DNA of 21,765 nucleotides from Candidatus Nanopelagicales bacterium. GTDB lineage: Bacteria; Actinomycetota; Actinomycetes; S36-B12. The DNA is taken from contig JAURQC010000008.1 in assembly GCA_030836325.1 (NCBI GenBank), forward strand, positions 1 through 21,765, in the 5' to 3' direction. Of this stretch, positions 7,586 through 13,884 are shown piece by piece; within the stretch, counting starts at the first letter, position 1, and each line of letters begins with the position of its first letter. The position numbers and the translations under genes were made by a program. The notes under the pieces are model-generated. The model saw only the letters and a list, made by a program, of their open reading frames with translations. It ran no database searches and was not told where the DNA came from.

Positions 7586-8500
7586 GTGATCAGTCGTTCT
7601 TCGGCTGAGGACTGGCCAATCGAGCAAGTCGCTTCGCTCAAGGGAAATGCCACTGTCGCGGTGGTGATCCCCGCGCGAAACGAGCAAGCATCGGTCGGCG
7701 AAGTTGTATCCGCGATATCTGCCGATCTCGGTGGATTCGTAGACGAGTTGGTCGTCATGGATTCGCTTTCGACGGATGCGACTGCCGCCGTAGCCGAAGC
7801 CGCCGGCGCTCGCGTGTATTCGGTGGCGGACGTTCGACCAGATCTCGGAGTCCACCCGGGCAAAGGCGAAGCGCTGTGGAAGTCGATGTTTGTGACCTCA
7901 TCGGACGTCATTGCGTTCATCGACGCCGATCTGACCGAGTGGGGGACGCATTTCGTGACGGGTGTCGTGGGCCCGCTCCTTGCCGATCCGTCCGTGTTGC
8001 TGTGCCGGGGTTTTTACGACCGCATCCTTGATTCACAGGGGGAGAGCACCGTGGAGGGTGGCCGCGTCACCGAGCTGGTGGCCCGGCCCTGGCTGACCTT
8101 GTTCCGCCCGGCCTTGGCTGCGATGGTCCAACCCTTGGCCGGGGAATGGGCGATCCGCCGCTCGGCGATGGAACAGATGCACATTCCGATGGGCTATGGC
8201 ATCGAGTTGTCGACCCTCCTTGACGTCCATGACACCTGGGGCCTTGCCGCGATCGCCCAGGTGGACCTCGGCCGGAGGGCGCACCGCCACCAGAACATCC
8301 ACGACCTCTCGGCGATGGCCACGGAGATCTTGTCCACTGCGGAGCGTCGGCGCGATCGCACCGCGGGTCTGGATATCGGCCCCGGGGTGAGCGAGTTTGT
8401 CGATCTAGTGCACCTCACCCACGAGCGCGAGTGGGCACGGCGTTCGGTGGCGGTCGCCGAACGCCCCCCGATATCCGCGGAAACTCGAATTTCTAGTTGA
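7586..8500 (+). CDS. gpgS: Glucosyl-3-phosphoglycerate synthase (GpgS, GT81 type)
   Basis: This enzyme transfers glucose from a nucleotide-glucose donor to 3-phosphoglycerate. The product feeds glucosylglycerate (a compatible solute) and, in mycobacteria, methylglucose lipopolysaccharide. The 304 residues carry GpgS-specific segments: VAVVIPARNEQASV (24-37), PGKGEALW (91-98), the metal-binding DxD as FIDADL (111-116), GGRVTELVARP (158-168), MVQPLAGEWAIRRS (180-193) and GYGIEL (203-208). The start is GTG at 7586, supported by the WPIEQVASLKG lead-in that aligns with characterised family members. No strong ribosome-binding site precedes it, so coupling to rplA is likely. Its placement directly after rplA is unusual. 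No GpgP phosphatase gene is in the window. Confidence 0.85.
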   Translation: MISRSSAEDWPIEQVASLKGNATVAVVIPARNEQASVGEVVSAISADLGGFVDELVVMDSLSTDATAAVAEAAGARVYSVADVRPDLGVHPGKGEALWKSMFVTSSDVIAFIDADLTEWGTHFVTGVVGPLLADPSVLLCRGFYDRILDSQGESTVEGGRVTELVARPWLTLFRPALAAMVQPLAGEWAIRRSAMEQMHIPMGYGIELSTLLDVHDTWGLAAIAQVDLGRRAHRHQNIHDLSAMATEILSTAERRRDRTAGLDIGPGVSEFVDLVHLTHEREWARRSVAVAERPPISAETRISS

Positions 8501-8525
8501 CCGGTATTCGTCTGCCGTCCACACT
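8497..8525 (+). promoter_or_regulatory. Candidate promoter for the liv operon
   Basis: TTGACC (8497-8502) matches the actinobacterial -35 TTGACN. A 17-base spacer leads to CACACT (8520-8525), which differs from TANNNT at the first base only. The element overlaps the gpgS stop codon and predicts a start near 8532, about 45 bases before livG. Confidence 0.42.
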
Positions 8526-8562
8526 GTCCCGATCAGTGTCGGCCGGCGATACTGAAGGTGCT

Positions 8563-8570
8563 GGGGAGGG
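8563..8570 (+). promoter_or_regulatory. Ribosome-binding site that fixes the livG start
   Basis: GGGGAGGG is a strong Shine-Dalgarno. Its GGAGG core (8565-8569) is 6 bases from GTG 8576. The upstream in-frame GTG at 8558 would place this element inside the coding region. Confidence 0.7.
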
Positions 8571-8575
8571 TGTGC

Positions 8576-9370
8576 GTGAAGTATCACCTTCCGCTGACCC
8601 ACCCGTTACTGCAGACGGTGGACGTGAGTGTCTCGTTCGGTGGATTGCAGATCCTCGACGAGGTCAGCATTGGAATCCCAGAAGGCTCGGTTACTGGGCT
8701 CATCGGCCCCAATGGTGCGGGTAAGACCACGGTCTTCAACATCATGACCGGCTTCGTCAAGGCCGACTCGGGCAAGGTGAAGTTCGAGGGCAAGCGCCTT
8801 AGGCACATCAAGACCCACCATCTGACCAAGATGGGCATCTCCCGGACCCTTCAGGGCGTGGGTCTGTTCCCCTCGCTTACCGCGATGGAGAACGTGATGC
8901 TCGGCGCATCGGGACATGTGCGATCGGGAATCGTCGCTGACGCGCTTGCCATGCCCTGGACCGATGCCGAGCAAAGGCGAGTGCGCGAGAAGGCAGAAGC
9001 CGCGATGTCCGAACTGGGGGTCCTCGAGGAGGCCCACCGACTGCCGGGGGAGATGCCATACCCGGTGCAAAAACGGGTGGCGCTCGCGCGAGCACTTGTC
9101 AGCGATCCGAAGGTGCTCTTGCTCGACGAACCGGCAGGCGGCATCGGAGCGGCCGACATGCACGAGCTCGGTCGACTCATTCGCAGTTGGGTACCCGAGC
9201 GGACTGTCCTGCTCGTCGAGCACCACATGGAACTCGTCATGGAGGTCTGCGATCTCATCTGGGTTCTAGACGCCGGCAAGGTAATCGCTGCTGGAACCCC
9301 CGATGAAGTCCGCAACGATCCTGCCGTGCTTGCCGCCTACCTCGGCGAAGACGACGAGGCGGTGCACTGA
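8576..9370 (+). CDS. livG: Branched-chain amino acid-type ABC transporter ATP-binding protein (LivG-like)
   Basis: This 264-residue cytoplasmic ATPase is one of two in a HAAT-family importer. Walker A is GPNGAGKTT (44-52), the Q-loop is Gln93, Walker B is VLLLDEP (180-186) and the H-loop is His216 in LLVEHH. The LivG-specific insert with FPSLTAMENVMLG is present. The ABC signature is atypical: residues 160-167 read MPYPVQKR where LivG proteins usually have a LxYGxQRR form, so the conserved Gly is Pro. Whether this weakens ATP hydrolysis at one site is unknown. The start GTG 8576 is chosen by its ribosome-binding site. The stop overlaps the livF start (TGATG). It is the first gene of livGFHM. 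Confidence 0.9.
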   Translation: MKYHLPLTHPLLQTVDVSVSFGGLQILDEVSIGIPEGSVTGLIGPNGAGKTTVFNIMTGFVKADSGKVKFEGKRLRHIKTHHLTKMGISRTLQGVGLFPSLTAMENVMLGASGHVRSGIVADALAMPWTDAEQRRVREKAEAAMSELGVLEEAHRLPGEMPYPVQKRVALARALVSDPKVLLLDEPAGGIGAADMHELGRLIRSWVPERTVLLVEHHMELVMEVCDLIWVLDAGKVIAAGTPDEVRNDPAVLAAYLGEDDEAVH

Positions 9371-10074
9371 TGCTGCGGATCGAAGGCCTGTCTGTCAGTT
9401 ACGGCGCGGTGGAAGCGCTGAAGGACGTCTCACTCGAGGCTCCTCCTGGCCGAGTCACTGCGGTGATCGGTGCCAATGGTGCGGGCAAGTCCACCCTGAT
9501 GCGGACGCTGGCTGGTCTGGAGAAGCCCAAGGCCGGCCGGATCCTTTTCAACGATGAGGACATCACCGGCGGCAAGCCCGAGGACATCGTCCGCGAGGGC
9601 ATCGCACTTGTCCCCGAAGGTCGTTCAACGATTCCCGACCTGACCGTCGAGGAGAACCTGAAGCTGGGCGGCATGTGGCGAACGCACGCACAGCGCGGAA
9701 CGTCGCTGACGCGCGTCTACGCGCTGTTCCCCGTCTTGGGAGAACGACGCCACCTCGGGGCCGACACTCTCAGTGGAGGGGAGCGTCAGCAATTGGCGAT
9801 CGGCCGGGCGCTAATGACGGGACCTCAGACGCTGTTGCTGGATGAGCCGTCGCTCGGCCTTGCTCCCCTGATCGTCACCCAGATCCTCGAGCTCGTGAGT
9901 CAGATGGCTCGTGATTCCGGTCTGGCCGTGCTGCTCGTGGAACAAAACGCGGCGACGGCTCTGCGGGTTGCCAAGACCGGGATCGTGTTGAACCTTGGAG
10001 AGATCGTCAAGAGCGGACCGGCCCATGAGATCGCCCAAGACGAGGAGTTGCGACATGCATACCTCGGCTACTGA
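9370..10074 (+). CDS. livF: Branched-chain amino acid-type ABC transporter ATP-binding protein (LivF-like)
   Basis: This is the second ATPase of the importer, 234 residues as usual for LivF. Walker A is GANGAGKST (34-42), the signature is the canonical LSGGE (134-138), Walker B is TLLLDEP (154-160) with SLGLAP after it, and the H-loop region reads VLLVEQN, the LivF-typical form. IALVPEGRSTIPDLTVEENL is also LivF-typical. It begins in the TGATG overlap with livG, so the two are translationally coupled, consistent with a heterodimeric ATPase in which this subunit carries the intact signature. Confidence 0.93.
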   Translation: MLRIEGLSVSYGAVEALKDVSLEAPPGRVTAVIGANGAGKSTLMRTLAGLEKPKAGRILFNDEDITGGKPEDIVREGIALVPEGRSTIPDLTVEENLKLGGMWRTHAQRGTSLTRVYALFPVLGERRHLGADTLSGGERQQLAIGRALMTGPQTLLLDEPSLGLAPLIVTQILELVSQMARDSGLAVLLVEQNAATALRVAKTGIVLNLGEIVKSGPAHEIAQDEELRHAYLGY

Positions 10075-10104
10075 TCCGTTGGAAGCGCAAAGGGGGATCG
10101 CCCC

Positions 10105-10983
10105 GTGATCGACTTTATCGACTACTTGCTGGGCGGTGTCTCGTCGGGCGCAATCATCGCTTTGATGGCGCTCGCGCTGGTCCTGGTCTGGCGTTCGACT
10201 CGGGTGGTCAACTTCGCGCAGTTGGGTCAGGCGATGTTCACAACATACGTCGCACTGACCGTCCGAGATTTAACAGGTTCGTGGGTACTAGGGCTGCTCG
10301 TAGCGATGGGGGCCGGACTCGTCGTCGGAGTAATCGTTCACTTCCTCGTCATTCGCCCCGTCAAACGCCTCGACACCTCGGGCGCCATCATCGCGACCTT
10401 TGGAGTCCTCATAGCGTTGGAAGCGCTGGCAGCAATGATCTGGGGCGGGGATCCTGAAGCATTCCCTCCACCTATCGACAACGCTGGCTTTGAACTCTTT
10501 GGTCGCATTTGGCCGTTCTCTCCATACGACCTGCTCGTGCTCGTCTCAGTCGTGATCTTGGTGCTGGCCTTGAGCGTTGTCTTCACCCGAACGAATGTCG
10601 GGCTGGCCATGCGAGCGTCGGCCTTCAACCCGGAGGTGGCTCGACTCTCGGGCGTTCGCGTGAATCGAATGCTCGTACTCGGGTGGGCTATCGCTGGTCT
10701 CGTAGGAGCCGTCGCGGGCGTCTTGGTCGCGCCGTTGTCGACCTTGTCACCGACCAGTTTCGACATTTTCTTGGTCTTCGCGTTCACCGCTGCTGTGATC
10801 GGCGGGTTGGACAGCCTGGTCGGGGCTGTGGCTTTCGGTATCGGTACCGGGTTAGTGATCGCACTCGTGTCCGGGTACAGCGATTCGAGCAACGCGCCTT
10901 TGGTTGCGCTCGCTTTGTTGATTCTGAACCTGCTTTTCAAGCCCGAGGGCGTCTTCTCGCATCACAAAGCGCGGGCGGTCTAG
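10105..10983 (+). CDS. livH: Branched-chain amino acid-type ABC transporter permease (LivH-like)
   Basis: This integral membrane subunit has 292 residues and about eight hydrophobic spans. The N-terminal GGVSSGAIIALMALALVLVW and VVNFAQLGQAMF (35-46) are the LivH hallmarks. GLAMRASAFNPEVARLSGV, about two thirds along, is the cytoplasmic coupling loop that contacts the ATPases. A Gly/Leu-rich final span ends with LNLLFKPEGVF. The start is GTG at 10105 with AGGGGGA at 10090-10096. It ends 3 bases before livM. No insertions are seen here, in contrast to livM. Confidence 0.93.
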   Translation: MIDFIDYLLGGVSSGAIIALMALALVLVWRSTRVVNFAQLGQAMFTTYVALTVRDLTGSWVLGLLVAMGAGLVVGVIVHFLVIRPVKRLDTSGAIIATFGVLIALEALAAMIWGGDPEAFPPPIDNAGFELFGRIWPFSPYDLLVLVSVVILVLALSVVFTRTNVGLAMRASAFNPEVARLSGVRVNRMLVLGWAIAGLVGAVAGVLVAPLSTLSPTSFDIFLVFAFTAAVIGGLDSLVGAVAFGIGTGLVIALVSGYSDSSNAPLVALALLILNLLFKPEGVFSHHKARAV

Positions 10984-10986
10984 CAC

Positions 10987-12459
10987 ATGGACTCACTGTT
11001 GCAGCGATTCTCTGGCGCTCGCTTGGGCGTAAATGCGGCCACAGCTCTGGTGATCTGGGGCCTGTTGACATGGCTCAACCAGGTCATCGATCCGCTGATG
11101 AGTTACTACTTGGCGACGACCGCCATGTACGCCACGGCCATGTTCGGCATGACGATCTTGCTCGGATTATCTGGCCAGGTTTCTCTAGGTAACGGCGCCT
11201 TGATGGCTATTGGCGGGTACATCTTCGCCCTCACGTCGATGAATTGGCAGACCGTGCCGATTCTGGGTACCCCGTGGAATGCCGTGTGGTCGATGGTCTT
11301 CGCCGGCGTGGGTGGGGTTGTTTTTGGGGCGGCGATCGGTGGCATCGCGGCTCGACTTCGTGGGCCTTATCTGGCTGGACTCACGCTGGGCATCGCCGTT
11401 GGTGTTCCGGCGATTGCCAACAGGTTCCCAGGCTTGCTCGGCGGCGAAAACGGTCTGATGCTGCAGGTTCCATACCCCGAGGGTGGGTACGCAAGCCAGG
11501 ACGTCGGAATCGATGAGGAGATCGACGAGGCTGGTGGGGTCGCGGGTGATGACGAACCCGTGTACGAGGAACTACCCGATGAGTTCGCCGATCAGGGAGA
11601 GCAAAGCGGCGTCGACGATCTTGTATCCGACGATGACATGCTGTCCGAGGATGATCTTCTCTCTGAAGATGACTTCCTCAGCGATGAAGATTTCTCCACG
11701 GAGGAAGGTTTCGACACCGAGCTCGCCGAGGATGATCTTCTCTCTGAAGATGACTTCCTAAGTGAGGACGATTTCACAACCGACGACGGTTTCGAGGCCG
11801 ACGTCGACGCGACCTTGGGTAGCGACGATGGCGGAGACATCGACGGTGGAAACGAGATCGTGGACACCACAGATCTGGCTGCCGATCTCGACCTAGCCGG
11901 TCTTGATTCCGAATTTGTTATCGAGCAGTGGCAAGCGTCGGTGGCGATCGCCGTCGCATGCGTGGTCGGGTTCATTGCGCTGAATCTGGTTCGTGGGCGG
12001 CAAGGGCGTGTCTGGAAGGCAGTTCGCGACGACCCGATTGCCGCGGCGGTCTCAGGAATTTCCCCCGCAGGTTCGAAGATCAGTGCTTTTGTCATCAGCA
12101 GCCTTTTCGCGGCCTTGGCGGGGGCCGTCTTTGCCCAGATTTTGAGTTACGTCGGCCCGGGAGCTTTCACGCTGGGCCTGTCGTTGTCGTTGCTGGTGGG
12201 TGTTGTACTCGGCGGCCGCAATTCATTCATCGGCGCCATCATCGGTGCGGTCATCTTGGTGTGGCTCCCTGAGTTCGTCCTTGAGCTGTCCGCCGATAGG
12301 GGATGGCAGGACCAGATAACCAACAACGCGCCCAACTTCATATACGGCCTGCTTGTGGTGCTAGTGGTCCTAGTGGCCCCAGGGGGCATCGTAGGAGGGA
12401 TTCAGGGCCTTGTGGGGCGCATCAGATCTGGCAATCGGACTGGCCCAGGAACGGGCTAG
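10987..12459 (+). CDS. livM: Branched-chain amino acid-type ABC transporter permease (LivM-like) with large acidic extracellular insertion
   Basis: This permease partners LivH. At 490 residues it is roughly 150 longer than typical LivM. Residues 1-160 are normal: GMTILLGLSGQVSLGNGALMAIGGY (54-78), then RLRGPYLAGLTLGIAVGVPAIANRF and GLLGGENGL, split here by function. Residues about 168-313 are an insertion: 59 Asp/Glu within 171-313, and no Lys, Arg or His from 147 to 335. It contains DD(L/F/M)LSE-type hexapeptides and a tandem 27-residue duplication. Permease sequence resumes at 315 with a membrane span, the coupling loop RVWKAVRDDPIAAAVSGI (341-358), and further spans to LVAPGGIVGG. In LivM the GGxxGL loop faces outside, so the insertion should be extracellular, next to where the binding protein docks. 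The frame is unbroken, arguing against assembly error. The C-terminus is hydrophilic. Confidence 0.9.
   Translation: MDSLLQRFSGARLGVNAATALVIWGLLTWLNQVIDPLMSYYLATTAMYATAMFGMTILLGLSGQVSLGNGALMAIGGYIFALTSMNWQTVPILGTPWNAVWSMVFAGVGGVVFGAAIGGIAARLRGPYLAGLTLGIAVGVPAIANRFPGLLGGENGLMLQVPYPEGGYASQDVGIDEEIDEAGGVAGDDEPVYEELPDEFADQGEQSGVDDLVSDDDMLSEDDLLSEDDFLSDEDFSTEEGFDTELAEDDLLSEDDFLSEDDFTTDDGFEADVDATLGSDDGGDIDGGNEIVDTTDLAADLDLAGLDSEFVIEQWQASVAIAVACVVGFIALNLVRGRQGRVWKAVRDDPIAAAVSGISPAGSKISAFVISSLFAALAGAVFAQILSYVGPGAFTLGLSLSLLVGVVLGGRNSFIGAIIGAVILVWLPEFVLELSADRGWQDQITNNAPNFIYGLLVVLVVLVAPGGIVGGIQGLVGRIRSGNRTGPGTG
11647..11808 (+). repeat. 81-bp in-frame tandem duplication inside livM
   Basis: Two adjacent 81-base units (11647-11727 and 11728-11808) start with 32 identical bases and then diverge mostly at third positions and between Asp and Glu codons. 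Each encodes 27 residues beginning EDDLLSEDDFLS and continuing with acidic/Phe pairs (EDF or DDF, then EGF or DGF). The preceding DDMLS is a further partial unit. The pattern suggests expansion by duplication followed by selection for acidity rather than exact sequence. Confidence 0.93.
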
Positions 12460-12478
12460 AGATGTTTGGGGGAACCGA

Positions 12479-12507
12479 TTGCCCTTTGGTGCATATGTGA
12501 CTAGCCT
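12479..12507 (+). promoter_or_regulatory. Candidate promoter for livK
   Basis: TTGCCC (12479-12484), a 17-base spacer and TAGCCT (12502-12507, fits TANNNT) lie in the 125-base gap after livM. A separate promoter would let the binding protein be made in excess over the membrane complex, which is common for ABC importers. Confidence 0.42.
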
Positions 12508-12520
12508 CACGGCATCGTTT

Positions 12521-12561
12521 GTCACCTACCGTTCACGCCGCACCGGCGGCGTCAGGGTGAC
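12521..12561 (+). promoter_or_regulatory. Nested hairpin in the livK 5' leader
   Basis: An outer stem GTCACC (12521-12526) with GGTGAC (12556-12561) encloses an inner 7-bp stem ACGCCGC (12535-12541) with GCGGCGT (12546-12552) and loop ACCG. It lies just downstream of the predicted transcription start and ahead of the ribosome-binding site GGGAGGGA (about 12572-12579). It could stabilise the mRNA or control translation. It matches no riboswitch class I recognise. Confidence 0.45.
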
Positions 12562-12584
12562 GCGCTCCACTGGGAGGGATTTAC

Positions 12585-13856
12585 GTGGGTAAGGCTTTCG
12601 CTACGCGAGCAATCGCCGTCGCCTCAATCACGGCGTTGGGAATTGCAGGCTCAATCAGTCCAGCTTCGGCTGCAGATCCAGGTGTGACCAATTCCAAGAT
12701 CACCATCGGCATGACAACGCCTCTGACGGGGCCAGCTGCGCCAGGCTACAAAGATATTTATCCGGCCGCCAAGGCTTACTTCGACTACGTAAACGCCAAC
12801 GGGGGGATCAACGGCCGCAAGGTCGACCTCAAGGTCTACGACGATGCCTACAACCCGGCCAAGACCAAGGTGGGCACCAACCAACTCATCAACCGCGACA
12901 AGATCTTCGCGATGTACGGAGCGCTGGGCACCCCCACTCACTCCGCCGTTGTCCGTGACCTCAACCGTCGCGGTATCCCTGACGTTTTCGTCAACACCGG
13001 TGGAGCTGCATTTGATAATCCCCGCCAGTACCCGATGACCTTCCCGTACTTCCCGTCCTACATCGTGGAAGCCAAGGCGATGGGGTACTACATCAATGAA
13101 ACGTCCTCGCTGAAGGGCAAGCGTGCCTGTCTTATGTATCAGGACGGCGAGTTCGGTGACAACGCCAAGACGGGTTTCAAGGCAGCTGGAATCAACTTTG
13201 CAGCCGAGACCTCTTACTACTCCGGGCAGCAGCTGGCAGGGTTCGCTTCTCAGGTGACCACTCTCGCCCGCGCGCAGTGCGAACTGGTGGTCTTCTTCGG
13301 TGTGACGTCGGCGACCGCGGTGCTGCTCGGTACGGCCGCTAAGGCCGGCTTCAAGCCAACGTGGATGGTCACCTCCGTCGGTTCCGATCCGGACATCATC
13401 GGGGCGCTGGCCGGTTCGAAGGCCTTGCTGAACGACGTATACGTCCCCAGCTGGATCGAGCCGATTCAGAACACGAAGAACGCTTACGTCAGGCAAATGA
13501 AGGTCATCGCCGACCGCGCGAAGCTGCCGTGGAACTTCTACACCTACTACGGCATCAACACCGCCTACGTTCTCGCTCAAGCCCTGGAGTCTGCGGGACC
13601 GAATCTCACGCGCAAGGGTTTTGTGAGTGCGCTTGAGAAGAACGCGAGTTCTTTCCGCTCGGCCGCCGTTGTGCCGATGCGCTTCAGTAAGTCTTCGCAC
13701 CAGGGTCTGACCGGCTTCTACATGGGCCAGTACGACGCCGCGGGGAACGTTGATCGCCTCACCAACTACATCATGGTTGCGACCAGTTCGAGCTCCGGCA
13801 AGGCGAAGAAAGCCTCATACCGCCCTGCCGGCCCGACCAAGAAGCTGCTGCCGTAA
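12585..13856 (+). CDS. livK: Secreted substrate-binding protein of the Liv-type ABC importer, without lipobox
   Basis: This periplasmic-binding-protein type I fold (Leu/Ile/Val-binding family) has 423 residues. Residues 1-29 form a Sec signal peptide (GKAFATR, a hydrophobic core, then SPASA before ADPG). There is no Cys at the cleavage site, so it is not a lipoprotein, although monoderm binding proteins usually are. The family pattern is clear: ITIGMTTPLTGPAAPGYKDI (39-58), AYFDYVNANGGINGRKV (69-85), YDDAYNPAKT, then the second lobe with GKRACLMYQDGEFG. The C-terminus (AKKASYRPAGPTKKLLP) is Lys-rich. The ligand could be branched-chain or other amino acids, amides or related compounds, and sequence does not decide. 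The start GTG 12585 has GGGAGGGA about 6 bases upstream. It is followed by the hydrolase gene after 28 bases. Confidence 0.9.
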   Translation: MGKAFATRAIAVASITALGIAGSISPASAADPGVTNSKITIGMTTPLTGPAAPGYKDIYPAAKAYFDYVNANGGINGRKVDLKVYDDAYNPAKTKVGTNQLINRDKIFAMYGALGTPTHSAVVRDLNRRGIPDVFVNTGGAAFDNPRQYPMTFPYFPSYIVEAKAMGYYINETSSLKGKRACLMYQDGEFGDNAKTGFKAAGINFAAETSYYSGQQLAGFASQVTTLARAQCELVVFFGVTSATAVLLGTAAKAGFKPTWMVTSVGSDPDIIGALAGSKALLNDVYVPSWIEPIQNTKNAYVRQMKVIADRAKLPWNFYTYYGINTAYVLAQALESAGPNLTRKGFVSALEKNASSFRSAAVVPMRFSKSSHQGLTGFYMGQYDAAGNVDRLTNYIMVATSSSSGKAKKASYRPAGPTKKLLP

Positions 13857-13884
13857 CCGGCGCGTAGCGAAAGAAAGGATTGCA

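Noticed and set aside
11483..11761. Acidic stretch of livM as a frameshift or a separate inserted gene
   Set aside because: The livM frame is continuous, membrane spans resume in the same frame, and there is no start, stop or ribosome-binding site that would split it.
13750..13884. Upstream in-frame extension of the secreted hydrolase into livK
   Set aside because: It overlaps the livK 3' end out of frame. ATG 13885 has a ribosome-binding site and starts a proper signal peptide.
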